Positions 25,072 to 36,677 of a DNA stretch of 64,000 nt are shown here, piece after piece. The translations under genes and the position numbers were made by a program. Origin of the DNA: Pseudovirgaria hyperparasitica (lineage: Eukaryota > Ascomycota > Dothideomycetes > Acrospermales > Acrospermaceae); assembly GCF_010093815.1 (NCBI RefSeq), contig NW_022985557.1:868001-932000 (forward strand). Direction: 5' to 3'. Numbering within the stretch: the stretch's first letter is position 1; the number at the start of each line of letters is the position of its first letter. The notes beneath the pieces were generated by a model. It made no database searches. It was not told where the DNA came from and saw only the letters and a program-made list of their open reading frames with translations.

Positions 25072-25997
25072 AGCCCTGCTTAGCATCATTAGACACCTTC
25101 ATGCAGGTAGTCTCAGTCGGAGAGTGTAGTTTGAGCAGTAACCTTTGAACTGAAAGGTAAAACAGCAGATTGATTCCGCGAGAGATGGACTTGGTACCGG
25201 CCTTGCAGCACATATCACACCATTTCGTAACTCTCTTATCGTCGTCGATGCGGTGGAGCTTCTCGCCTGCTTTTAGGGGACTGGGTCGATACCGGGGAGT
25301 CTCAGTTGAGATGATGTGGTAGATCATGGCATGAATGTCGTCACTTGGCAATTGAGTCGCTAGCCCCAGAGGAATCACGGCAGTTATGTGACATACTCCT
25401 TTTGGCGTTTCCGTTCAGGTAAACTGTTTTGCTTCCACTGAGATCCGCGGTTCTTGGCAGGCACCACACTACCTTCAGGGCTACGTACGTCTACCTGTGG
25501 ACGTTATGAACGAATTATTGGCGCCAAGGATCCTCAAACTTGTCAGCACTTGGCAGTCGCATGAGGTGGTGCATATATATCAGCCCAGCCACTCTTCACT
25601 TATGCGCTTCGTAACGCTAGAGGTCTTGGCCTTTTGATTAACCTATTGTTGGTAAGGTGTTTCTAATACTGCGCCATGCACACCCGGCTATGCTATCAAT
25701 AGCGGCTGTCTGCGTCTACAGAAGGACGCATAATGCTCTCCTGATGCTTTGGTGGTGTCTTATCCTTATTTCGACTGCGACCATGTTGACGCGGCCGCGG
25801 TCTTGGATGCCGCTTCATTCAGAGGCGGAGTCGTCGGTCTCACTGACACGGCAGTCTTAATTCGCATATAATGATGAGACTTCTCGCTCGGGCACGGGAG
25901 TCTCTACATCCTACCCAAGACTCAGTTCAGGTATCCTGCAATACGAGCGGCATCACATCGCTATAAGTGCCAGGCCTCGACATCTCGTGCTGGAGTC
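25072..25997. other. intergenic region
   Basis: No supportable gene. A 114-codon antisense frame (25034-25378) contains a CDMCC cluster but overlaps the HET stop, resembles nothing and has no splicing support. The right part is the promoter of the DOMON-b561 gene. Confidence 0.4.
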
Positions 25998-27402
25998 ATG
26001 TATCGCCTCAATCTTCTCTGGCCACTTCTGCTTCAAGGTGTGTTCCTTATCAAATTTTTCGCTAGATTTCTCCTCTGACATACCCAGTGGCAACTACATT
26101 TGCTCAGTTTACGACAACATGTTTTGATGGTAATGTCTGCTACCGACTCAACATTCCTCAGCAAACAGCAGACGATGGCCAGGGCGACATCTTTCTCCAA
26201 GTCACTGCGCCCACAGCCTTCTCCTGGGTGGCTATAGGACAGGGAAGTGGCATGGCCGGCTCACACATGTTCATCGTGTATGCAGCAAGCGCCGACAACG
26301 TCACAGTCTCGCCACGTCTTGGGGTTGGAGAGGTTGAGCCGGTATACACCCCCGACACCCAGCTCACCGTGCTGGAGGGCTCGGGCATCGCAGATGGTGT
26401 CATGACAGCCAACATTCGCTGTACGTAGTATCCGCCGTGCCCAGGTCTCCCGCAATACTAACAGGTCCGTTTCTCCAGGTTCCAACTGCGAGTCCTGGTC
26501 GGGAGGAAGCATGTCCTTCTCTGCAGCCTCAGCACAATGGATCCACGCTGCACACGCTGGTCCCCCTCTCGACTCAACCAGTCCGACGGAGCGCCTTTCC
26601 CAGCACAACGCCGGAGACTCACACTTCGACTGGGACATGTCCACAGCCGTCGGTGGATCCTCTTTAAATCCCTTCGTCGACGCTGCCACTGCCCCATCTC
26701 CGTCAGACAACCCTATAATCAACACTATAACAGAACCATTCCCCCCCGCCGTCCTCCTCGCACACGCCGTATGCGCCTGCCTCGCAATGCTCCTCCTCTT
26801 CCCCCTCGGCTCCATCAGCATACGCATCCCAGGCATCAAACATGCCCTCTACATCCACGCCGGCATCCAACTTACCGCACTCCTAACACTCACCGCCGGC
26901 GCTGCATGTGGCATCTACGTCGCCGCCGTCGACGGCTACGTAAGTTTCTCCTCCATTCCCACGTCTCACAAGCTAACCCTCACCCCAGCTCCGCACCCCG
27001 CATGCCATCATCGGCCTCGTCGTGCTCAGCCTGCTTCTCCTCGTCCAACCGCTCCTCGGCATGCTACACCACCGCCGTTTCGCACAGCTGCACCGCCGCA
27101 CGTCCGTCTCGCACATGCACATCTGGCTCGGCCGCGGCGCCATCACGCTCGGCATCGTAAACGGCGGGCTTGGCTTGCAGCTCACGGGTGGCAACAAGGA
27201 GTGGAATATTGTGTACGGCGTTGTTGCCGCGGTGGTGTGGGTCAGCTGGATGGGTGTTGCGGGATGGGCAGAGGTCAGGAGGGTGCGTGGACAAAGTGCT
27301 GGAGTGGAAAATAGGGGGGGTATCGGGAAGGTGTCTGGTGGGAATGGGAATGGGCTGGGATCGATGGAGAGCGTGGGATCAGGGAGGGGCATGGCAGCGT
27401 AG
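25998..27402 (+). CDS. DOMON (CDH-type cytochrome) plus cytochrome b561 membrane protein (415 aa)
   Basis: Exons are 25998-26037, 26088-26420, 26479-26939 and 26989-27402; introns are 49-58 nt, the second with a perfect TACTAAC branch site. The signal peptide is split by intron 1. The extracellular DOMON domain (about 20-195) resembles the cytochrome domain of cellobiose dehydrogenase, including GSGMAGSHMFIVYA. From about residue 225 come five hydrophobic helices with His residues in the contexts LAHAVCA, YIHAG, TPHAIIG and SHMHIWLGRG, as expected for the two haems of b561. The likely function is transmembrane electron transfer to an extracellular acceptor such as ferric iron. The Gly/Ser-rich tail is probably cytosolic. 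Confidence 0.9.
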
Positions 27403-28737
27403 AGATGTTGGGCTCGATGATGCATGAAGTTAGCGAAGGCGTTTTCATGGGCACTGTTACTGTTATGTACTGCGTAAATTCGTACTTGGAATACTGTACC
27501 TGCATAAAACATACAAGGCAGGAAATATACAATCGTAAACGCAACCACCCAACCCATCTCTATCTGTCCCGTATCTCCTCATCTACACTCTCATAGCAAC
27601 CTCGATTTCATCCCGCTAAATCTTATAATCATCTCTTCCCCTCTTACCTAACCACTCTGAATCCTACTTAATCCTTTGCCTACACATACCTCCATCCATA
27701 CATCAATCCACCCACCCGAACACACTGCTCTAATCGTCATGTACACAATCCAACCTCCGGGTACTAAACTCAGACAATGCCAATCCTCGTATACAAACCC
27801 ACCGTCTGACCAAGAGGACTAGCGGAGAGCTAGTTAGAGAGTGCAATTATAATGTTATATAAGTGGTGTCAAGAAACAAGATGCAGTAAAAAATTGGATA
27901 TCTATTTTGGAGGATAAGCCAAATCTTAGAGATAAACCAGTTATGCATGTCATACCGATGCTATGTTTTACGTCGAGACTCGGAGGTTAGATGGTCTATA
28001 ATAAGGTCTTTTGAACTTTTGTTTTTCTTCTGAAGATTTCTGTTATAGATATAGATATAGAGAAGAGAATATATTCTAATTTTTTTTTCTCTTTTTGTGT
28101 CTCCTAGAAACTATAGTATATTCTTTCTTTTTCCTGTTTCTCTTTATGTCTTATATTCATGTATATGTGTTTTCATAGCCACGTCCGACAAATTCTACAG
28201 CGGCTAAGGTATGGTTGACAGACGGAGGAGGAGAAGGGACGAAGAACGTTGTGCAACATTCTTCTTTGCAAGTGAGTTTACTTGCGTGGTATATCGTAGA
28301 TACTCCGTTCCCGTTCTTTGCACAGCGCATGAGAAGGCTATGTCTGAAATGCATAATTGCACAATTCCGTTTTGCCATTGGAGATCGTCTATGCTCGAAC
28401 ACGAAACTCGCATGTAGCCCAAGCGATTGTTCCCGCTTTTACGGAACATAGCACTTTCTTCCGGGTGCTCGTGTGAAGTTTGCATCTCGAGCACTCTGTG
28501 CATATGGTTTGCACAGGGTGCTTGCAAGTCAACTGTCTGCTTGTAGCATGGTTTCTAGCTTGCCACACATGACGTTCGCTTCAGGGAGCATGGCGATAAG
28601 CCCGTATTGGCCATCATTTCGTGCACGACAAGCGATAATGCGATACAACGAAAATGAGACAATTTGTAGTGCCCCTTGATGAGCCGCAGTGCCAATTAGT
28701 CTTGACTTCGGGATCCATACCACTGTCATAGATATAC
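27403..28737. other. AT-rich intergenic region
   Basis: No gene is seen. The stretch 27830-28160 is clearly AT-rich with poly-T runs. The genes on both sides end here (convergent), so no promoter is expected. Confidence 0.5.
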
Positions 28738-30327
28738 CTATGCACTGCTGGCTTCCACATCATACTCGACGTCGGTCCGGATGACATACTTGGCTCCTTC
28801 AACTACACCTGTGCCTTCGTGAAGCAGCGCATTTTGTGCCTCGCCGTGTGGAAAGACAGCCACGCTGCCCATGATCGGCTTGACAGGATATGCATTGATG
28901 ACGCCATCTTGTAGACTTGGGATGAAAAATGTCGTCTCGCCACCGCGGAAGTCATCGTTGAGATAAATGAGAAACGTGAAGAGCGAGGATTGGCGAGCGG
29001 TAGCGGGGGATGAATCGTATTGGTATGCATCTGTGACAGTGTCAATACCGGATGGTGGCCATGCTCCGTCTGTCATAGAAGAGTCAGCGATGTAATGGTA
29101 GTCATGTGACGCGATATAAGTAGGACTGACCGATGTGGCATCTGTATTCGGCGCCTGGTACATATCTGTAGACCCTAAATCGTCGATTGATGCCGCGTAC
29201 CACCTTACCGCCTACGCTTTCCGGTACGAATGGCTTCACTCTGTCCCACAGTTTGTCGTGAAGCGCCTTGTCAACAATCCAGTAGAAGTTGTGCGCCAGA
29301 ATACTGGTTTCTTCGCCCTGCGGTCGTAGCGGCGCGTCGGGGAGGAATCCCATTGTTTCGCCTGCGCAGATGATTGACGTGCATTCTTCGGGTGAGAGTA
29401 CATCCCTGATGAGTCTTAGGTTAGGCACAACCGGATGATTGCGACATTCGGTTTTTGGGGGGTTTGCGAGAGGGACGGCGTCGTCGGTGGAGGCGAATAG
29501 AACTGCAGGATGGAGATTCGGTGGTTTACGCGACAAACCAGGGGTAGTTTCGAGGACGCGGAAGCGCGATTTGAGGTCTGCGGGCGAAGATGAAAAGATA
29601 GTTTCGTCGGCGATTGCTTCACGAACGTGGCGAGTTGGTTCTGTGATGCCGCGAAGATCCCATGTCTCCTGCAACGCAACAGTACCAGGGGCTCTGCATA
29701 CTTTCGGAAGATTTGTGTCGGTTGGACCGGTGACTCGTAAGATGGCGTCCAAGACTTGAATCAAGTCGTGATTGGAAGCATTCTGGCCAACAACGGTTTG
29801 GTTCGGCACTTCAACATGGATCGATAATCCAGATACTACATCTAATGTCCGGACCCATCGGCACAGTGCACCCAAGGCAGGCGTCTCCTTTCTAATGCGC
29901 ATCTCAGCCAGTAAGATGCGTGCATCAAGATAGTTGGCATCGGTGAGCGCGGCGGATATCCGTGCAGTGAGATTGCTACCCTCTGTACGTAGGTAGACGG
30001 TCAGTCAGCAAATAAACCCATGACATATGAGTACAGGACAAACCTACCTGCCGCAAGCATGCCAGTGGTACTGGCCTGACGGAAACTGTATACCGCCGTT
30101 CGTAAGTCCTTACATGCCTTCGACTTGATGACGGCAGGATGCTCAGCAAGCGTCTGCAACGTCTCGACTGCAATCTCTAGCTCTTCTGATGAAATGACCG
30201 AGTTGACCCTCTCTGGACCCATATGCGTGTTCGTATCTCCTGGCGGACTTGGAATCCCACCATTTGAAGCATGTTTCTTGGCGGTGCCCGAGGTTGCCAG
30301 TGCATTGTTACGCTTGCGCTTCCCCAT
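28738..30327 (-). CDS. 2-oxoglutarate/Fe(II) dioxygenase, prolyl 4-hydroxylase-like (487 aa)
   Basis: Exons on the minus strand are 30327-30048, 29982-29131 and 29069-28738, with introns of 65 and 61 nt. The N-terminus is basic (GKRKRNN) and could be a nuclear signal. Residues ~95-290 include GALCRWVRTLDVVSGL. The catalytic domain (about 270-480) starts near LRLIRDVLSPEEC. The iron ligands are His 376 and Asp 378 in RCHIDGAWPPSGID, a motif created across the second splice junction, and His 461 in ALLHEGTGV. Arg 475 in YVIRTDVEY would hold 2-oxoglutarate. YLNDDFRGGETTFF is typical of the prolyl 4-hydroxylase-like group. The substrate is not known. Confidence 0.87.
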
Positions 30328-31512
30328 GTCGTAGTGTCGTCCCGAACCAATGACGCTGATATTTGTATTAAGGTTACTAGATGTGTGCGTAAGTCTTAGG
30401 CTGCCACTATAAAGTCAAGAAGGCGAAGCTTCGACTTGATATCACTTGATTCGTTGTTGTTTCGGGAGCAAATTTCGAAGCCGTGCGGGCGGCAGTCACG
30501 TGAGTATCAATCGCATATGATAGCTAGTCACGTGCCTGATTCCGCCAATCTTATCTTTTTTACTTTCGCCCTTCTTCATTCTTCCATCTGTCAGCATCAC
30601 GTTGCCTTTTTCGTGTGCCAATTCCTCCATAGATTTTGGGATGGCTTCTTCTCTCAATCTCTCGAGGAATTCTCTCAGGAAGTGTCTGATCAATGCGCTA
30701 CCTTTCACATGTCTTGCGACAAGAGCGCATACCAAGATGGCGTCTGCAATTATCGTGTCAGATGCACAAGATTACTCAAGCGCCCAGATAATTCCTCACT
30801 CTCACAATTCCCGCGGCAAAGATGTCTCAATTATGGTGACGATGCTGATTAACAACTCTTCGAGTCTCGAGGCAAGAGAAACAGACGGACAGCGCACATA
30901 TGATAGACTCGTAGAATTGCTCCATGCCAACGAAACGCTGTGATACGAATTCGGATGCATAACTCTCAAATCGCGAAGGACAAGTTCAGGCGGTCTCTTC
31001 TTTTGGCATCATGATGAGCAAAAGTATTATACGTAAGAACATTTTGGTAGAGGTACAGTATTGCTTCCCGTCTACATGTCACACTTGCCAGAAATGAATA
31101 GCTTTGTGTGTATGAGGAGGTCTAGCTTCTTATCTTATCGTAAATGAATCTCGATATTTTGGGGTATGCACAGATAATAAGTCGTGGATCACAGAGCAAA
31201 GCAGTAGGATCATGTACGTGGTGAAATTCTGTTAGGAGAAGTTGCATATTCGGTGACGATTTTCAGCTGGCGATACCTGAAATCATCTTCTCTGCTTTCA
31301 GTATGCCAAATTCCTACATGCTGAATTTCCTACATTATTACCTCCTTCGACTGCGAAAGCTAATATCCCAATCTACGAAATTTCAGATTCAGGGACCTCG
31401 CTATTCGTAGACTCAGAATCATGGAAATTCAACTGATAAGACGGACCTCAATCAAGACTTTCGATACCACGGGAAGCCAGCATTCCACGATGACCTGGCA
31501 TTACCTCGAGAT
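30328..31512. other. intergenic region
   Basis: Holds the promoter of the dioxygenase gene at the left and the 3' flank of the coiled-coil gene at the right. Overlapping frames of 79-138 codons at 30436-30943 lie on both strands, but none resembles a protein or joins to a splice model. Confidence 0.4.
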
Positions 31513-32574
31513 CTAAGTTGTTTCCGCCTCTTGCATGTCTCGTTTTTTGCTCTCATTCTTCCACAAGCCCTTGACCATCAGTGGTCCTCCGAGGCGGATA
31601 AAGTATCCCGTATCATTTACCCTGGCTGCTGATCGGACACGACGGTGAAGGGGTACCAGGGCCAAACGATTATCTATATCTCTGATACATGGACGTCTCT
31701 TGTTGGTGCAGTGTCTGCAGGCCACATACATTCCTCCGTCGGTAGCGTCGATACACATATCTCCCTGCAGGTGTCGATTGATGCACTGGCCTTTGGCTGG
31801 ATGGTTTATAATGTAGTATTCGGTGATGATCTCCATTGCGATGGCTTGGATCTCAAGAGGAAGAAGCGATCCAGGGCAGAAGGTCAAGTGGTTTGTCCCA
31901 CCTCGCTCGAGAACAACGAATGGCAACTCTTCTACTCCCTTCTTGTTGTTGACTATGGCGGCGGAAGAATCCATATCCATTGCATCCTTATTCGAGCCAA
32001 CAAGAGACAGCTTCATGGGTACGGTGGTTCGAGTGTTCTGGAGTCCATAGCTTGGAGTGGACTCAAGGGTTTGCAATCGATATCTCAATGCTTTGTTCTC
32101 GGCTTGTGTCTGATCTACCTTCCCCGTCAACATGTTGATAAATTCCGAAGCTTTTCTGATCATATCATTGTTGTTCTGAACAAGGCAGACCATCTCTGCT
32201 CTAGCTTTATCGTATTTTTCGGTCGCTCTGGAACGCTCTTCCTGGAGGAATATCTTTGTCGCCGTTGCTTCGTACTGGACCTTCTCTTTATCCGCTATCA
32301 ATGCAGCAACCCTCTCTTCAAGAATTCGAATCTTCTGCGCCGGCAAGTCGCGAGCTTTTTGCTCGGCAACACGTCTCTTTCGTGTCATCGGGTTAGGTTC
32401 AAGTTCCTCACATGGTTCCTCACATGGATAGTGTTGAGTCTGGTTCATGATTACGTCCTGCAGATTATCTGCCATGCTGCTTGATATTCGAGTAGGCAGA
32501 TGGCGTTGAATATCAGTAATTCGAGAGTCTACTGTTGTCCTGGGGCGGTGGTGTCGGCTCTTCGATGATGACAA
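31513..32574 (-). CDS. hypothetical coiled-coil protein with C-terminal Cys cluster (353 aa)
   Basis: A single open frame, not recognised as a named family. Residues ~1-65 are basic/polar. Residues ~68-175 are a strongly predicted coiled coil with many Glu/Lys/Ala and almost no Pro. A Ser/Asn-rich linker follows, and residues ~230-330 look folded. This last part contains CINRHLQGDMC followed by ACRHCTNKRRPC, so its four spaced Cys plus His residues could bind zinc. No signal peptide or membrane helix is seen. The overall look, coiled coil plus a small Cys-rich module, suggests a nuclear or scaffolding protein, but that is only inference. The start at 32574 is the first ATG of the frame; a second Met lies at residue 34. 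Confidence 0.6.
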   Translation of the reverse strand: MSSSKSRHHRPRTTVDSRITDIQRHLPTRISSSMADNLQDVIMNQTQHYPCEEPCEELEPNPMTRKRRVAEQKARDLPAQKIRILEERVAALIADKEKVQYEATATKIFLQEERSRATEKYDKARAEMVCLVQNNNDMIRKASEFINMLTGKVDQTQAENKALRYRLQTLESTPSYGLQNTRTTVPMKLSLVGSNKDAMDMDSSAAIVNNKKGVEELPFVVLERGGTNHLTFCPGSLLPLEIQAIAMEIITEYYIINHPAKGQCINRHLQGDMCIDATDGGMYVACRHCTNKRRPCIRDIDNRLALVPLHRRVRSAARVNDTGYFIRLGGPLMVKGLWKNESKKRDMQEAETT

Positions 32575-33915
32575 GTACGACCATGCAAGTGGATTTGCTT
32601 CCCGTTGGTTTTAGTTCCACAGATGGTTGTGTGGTCGAGTCAGCTGTCATTTGTGGTGGAGGTTTCTCTTCTAAAGGCAGCGGTACCGTATGGAAATGGC
32701 ATTGTTTTCAATGTATTGTTTTACGGAGCCACCAGAGAAACATGCACCAGTCTCAATCTGGACGCTCAGTCCCGATTCGATAAAATTTAACTTCGACGTG
32801 TCACAAGACTGTCTCCTTGAGGCATCCTGGAAAAGAAAGAGAGACAAAATCAAGACTGTGTGAACGAGCTTGGACAAACAGAAGACTTAAAGACTTACAG
32901 ACTTTTAGGACACATCTGTAATCTCCAAATCATTCAGATCATTGGTCTTGGTCAGAAACGGCATACGATTCTACTTCTATGGCACCCCCTAATTCTAGTA
33001 CATCTATCGTTGTGAATGACTGATCGGCTTTGTCCAAATATTGCCCTTTGCTTGATTGTTACTGGTATAAGCAGTCCTTGTCTGAGTATCTTATATGTGG
33101 GCAGCGTAACCACCTTAAAACTCCTTTGTGGGCTTAGCTGACCTCGTCTCCCCAGAAGACTGGTGTGCTCGTATGCCTTCTTCTTTTTCTGAGCCCATTT
33201 GTCTACTTTTGTCTTTACGTCTCAGTATTCTTACTTAAGCTTGCACGTTTCCTCTGCATGTTTCTGATGAGCTGTGTTCGTGTCTCTAGGTACTTTACTT
33301 GGTTTCTCAGGGGGCGAATCCTATCTATGATGTCTTTGAGTACACGAGCCGCTGGACTGAATAGAGCATCCAGGAAAATAAATCTTGTGCGTTGCTACAG
33401 TAGTCATAGTCAAGTTTGTTGAAGTTGAAGGTTGTGTGTGCTGGTTTGACATATTTAAGCTTTATGCGGCCGCCTGTGTTCATGAAATTCACATGTACGA
33501 TTCCGGGTGAGGACGCTGGCTGATTGAAGGAGAAATCGGAGGAGGGAAGGAGGGACAATACCTCAGCGACGTTGAAAAAACTCATTGAGTTTATTAAAAA
33601 ACGCTTGATTGTGCTGGTTGTTTGCTGTGATGGTGCTAAGGTCGCAGTGGAGTGAAATGCTGTTTACTCCCGTCACTAGACTGTTGGTCGTCATCGAAAC
33701 AATGCAACTTCACCTCTATTTACCCTAATGCTAACGTTACTCCTCCAAAATTTAACTTTCTACACCACTACTATCGCACGAGCACTCCTGTAGTCCACTT
33801 TGATTTTCTGGGCTATAGCTTCCTTTAAAATATCCTTCCATTATAGCGCCTGCCTGTTACAACGCCACTTGGATGCACAAGAGATCATATAGATTTGACT
33901 GCTCTGATCTCCTTC
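32575..33915. other. intergenic region between two divergent hypothetical genes
   Basis: No gene is seen. There are short pyrimidine-rich stretches and no clear repeat. Confidence 0.45.
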
Positions 33916-34855
33916 ATGATGTCAGCCAGAACAGTCGAGAGGGGTGCGGCAGACAAGAATAGGAAGCTGGACCACCCAGAAATGGTCGAGAAACGGTATA
34001 CGCTCGCAGATATACAAGAGAGATGTGAGTAGACCGAGCGAAATGTCAGAGTAGATTAACTATAGTGACTGTCTGACACCATATCCCATACACTCAACAC
34101 TGACGTTGTATACAGCGCCATCACCACTAGAACCGGTCGATACGATCATCAATATACCCCCTGATAATCGTACTCCCGATGATGTACTCATCGAAAAACC
34201 AAACCCAAGCCCAGCGGGTCCGACGAATTTCTCCACTGAGTCGAAGATCCTTCTTGACAACAAATCTCTAAATCAGCATGAGGGCGCCCAGTCGATACAT
34301 GTCGCAGCAGCACCTACAATCTCATTGTCGAAGCCTTTCGACTCCAACAAAGCAGCACCTTTGGATAACAAAAACGGTGGGCCAGCACCAGTTGCGACAA
34401 GCAAACCATGTGCTGCACGACCGCCAACCGAGCTTTTGACTCTTCCGCAAATCATTGACCGAATCATGGGCTCCGGCCTCCCCGAAGAGACGATATTTCC
34501 TGCCATACGTCGATGCTTCGCCAGGTTGATGAGTGTACCAGTCGAATATATTGATGCGGAGATCTGGTATGCGTTTCAAGGACCCGAAACAAGCGGTGGA
34601 GGAGTACAAGAGACGGAATCAACATGGCTACCAAGGCTGAATGAAGTCGAGATACCAGTGGCTTTTAGCATGAGCGGGCACGTTCATGTCGTCACCGGGA
34701 GATCGGTATACATAACTTCCGATTTCCAGACACAATATACAAAACATATCGCACTTATTCGAGAGGCTGAGCTTAGTCAATCTAGGGCTCGTCACACAAT
34801 CGGACTCCGAGCGTCAGATAGAGGTCCAGCAGCAGGATCTTGTGCACACCAGTAG
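33916..34855 (+). CDS. hypothetical protein (282 aa)
   Basis: Exons are 33916-34024 and 34116-34855; the 91-nt intron (GTGAGT..TATACAG) joins in frame and supplies the start codon the long downstream frame lacks. Residues 1-36 are charged and helical (RKLDHPEMVEKRYTLADIQERS). Residues ~37-150 are Pro/Ser/Asn-rich and probably disordered. A compact segment (~150-200) reads LPQIIDRIMGSGLPEETIFPAIRRCFARL and then VEYIDAEIWYAF, and may form a small helical domain. No known domain, signal peptide or membrane segment is recognised. A second possible start is the next codon (33919). It is probably a lineage-specific gene. Confidence 0.55.
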
Positions 34856-35613
34856 CCATTGGGAGGGTCAAAACAGACGGACCAGACTTTAGAATCTGGA
34901 CAGGAGCTTTGCGTCTGACCACTTTATCCTTGCAGGGCCTCGGTGTCTGATTGTTTGTTGCGTCATTTTTTGGCAGTTTCTGGTCTCATTTTGACGGCTG
35001 TCAACTTTGGTTCTACCGTTATGACAGACTATACTCACTTGCTCGGTATTTAGTTTGCAATAAGCAATAAACACTTCTAATTAGCTAGATTGATGAGTCA
35101 TTCTTCTGTGAATATGCCTGATGAGAATCCATATCGTTCATCAGCCTTTCAAGATGTACCAAATTCAGGGCTTATCACTAATTATAAACTAGTATGAGAC
35201 TACGTGCACTGAGTAGGTGTTCTTTTGCCACGATGGTGAGCCCACACTTCGTGATGTGTGTCGTCCATATACAGACCATAATAAACTTGTCCCGGCCCAG
35301 CATGACTTGACCTTTCTCTGCATCAGATGGGCGACGACGACAGGTCCAAGTACAAACGTCCGATTCTGCAACTGCATAGCTAGCGTTATTGATAGGTGCT
35401 ACAGACACCGGTCTGTTATGATTGGAAAGGGAGAGTGGTTCCAAATGCACCACGACCTGAGTATTTCTCAGACCTGTCCGCATTCGTAAGGTCCATGCGA
35501 GGGCGCTAGAAGAGGCAACAGCCTTGGAACTGCCGTTCAGCCCCAAGACCCCATCATCATCCATCTCCCTTCTTCATCTCCTCATCTTGGAAATCCATAT
35601 CGTAGACCGCAAT
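34856..35613. other. intergenic region
   Basis: No gene is seen. I looked here for an F-box exon belonging to the WD40 gene downstream and did not find one. Confidence 0.45.
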
Positions 35614-36677
35614 ATGACTGTGTCAGCTAATCCTGATCTATTTCCGACCGCCGACCAATCTTTAGATGGGCACACGGATGCTGTTTACAACATGACTTTA
35701 ACAAACTCCTATCTAATCACCTGTTCAAGAGACACAACCTTGCGGATTTGGTCGCTTGAGACGAGGAAACTGGTACATCCGCCGCTTCAAGGTAGGTTTG
35801 TACAGGGTGCATTATACAGACTGGACAGCTATGAAGACTTCTTTCATGATCGCACTGAACTATAATAGGCCATACAAAGTCTGTCCTCGCTGTTGCTGCA
35901 TGTGTATCGTCGGGCTTCTTCGTCAGCGCTGGCGTTGACGGGAGACTTATAGCGTGGAACTTGGAGACGTTCGAGTGCCGCCGCATGGTCGACAATGCAC
36001 ACACCGACAGTATTCTAAGCATCGCAGCATCGGCAAGCCTTGTTGTTACGGAAGGTAAGGATAAACTTGTCAAGATGTGGGAATCGAAGCGGCTCTGCGA
36101 GATGGCAGATTCTAATGACCCCTTGGCGCCTATATTCACTCTTTCGGGTCATATAGCTGCTGTCAACTCGGTCGCGATGACCGATAAAGTTATCATCAGT
36201 GGCGCTGGAGATCGAGGTATTCGAGTATGGGACATTGCGACAAAAGCGTGTATACGCACTATCAATGTCCATTCCATGGGCATAACGCGACTTGAAATAT
36301 GTCCCCTACATAGATACATTGTGTCAAGTAGCTCTGACAACACCATCCGAATATCTGACATTGATACAGGCGAAGAGCTTCAATGCCTTCGAGGGCATAC
36401 AGAACTCGTGCGGTCGGTGTGCGTCGTACGTAAGACAGGCTCTACTGATTTCGATACCATCGTTTCTGGGAGTTACGATGGTAGTGTCTGGGTATGGAGC
36501 CGAAGACGAATGGATGCTAAGAAAGACTCTTGGGTGGTGACAAAGCAATACAAGATGTCGGATGTTCTCCCTCCTTTGGAAAACAATGTGAAGAATAGGG
36601 TCTTTCAAGTCTTGTCAGATGGAACAAGATTATTTTGTACAAACGCGTCGTCAAGCATCATTGCGTGGCAAATATGA
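35614..36677 (+). CDS. seven-blade WD40 protein resembling the C-terminal half of F-box/WD receptors (328 aa)
   Basis: Exons are 35614-35791 and 35869-36677, with a 77-nt intron (GTAGGT..ATAATAG) that restores GHTKSVLAV. WD repeats fill the whole protein: GHTDAVYNM..DTTLRIWSLET, GHTKSVLAV..DGRLIAWNLET, AHTDSILSI..DKLVKMWES, GHIAAVNSV..DRGIRVWDIAT, HSMGITRLE..DNTIRISDIDTG, GHTELVRSV..DGSVWVWSR, and a last weaker blade ending SSIIAWQI, making a closed propeller. The order and wording of the blades match the propeller of fungal F-box/WD proteins (SCF ubiquitin ligase receptors), but there is no F-box and no room for a large exon nearby. It may be a truncated paralog or a stand-alone scaffold. 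Confidence 0.82.

Noticed and set aside
25034-25378. 114-codon minus-strand frame with a CDMCC cluster
   Set aside because: It overlaps the HET gene 3' end, has no recognisable family and no splice extension.
27830-28160. AT-rich block as a possible RIP-mutated transposon
   Set aside because: No transposase-like remnant, terminal repeats or duplicated partner is visible; AT-richness alone is weak.
30436-30943. Overlapping frames of 79-138 codons in three registers
   Set aside because: They compete with one another, show no domain, and none has a supporting splice model.
31645-32484. 279-codon + strand open frame opposite the coiled-coil gene
   Set aside because: The minus-strand product has a coherent coiled coil and Cys module, while the + frame has a random-looking composition. 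Strand-specific RNA data could overturn this.
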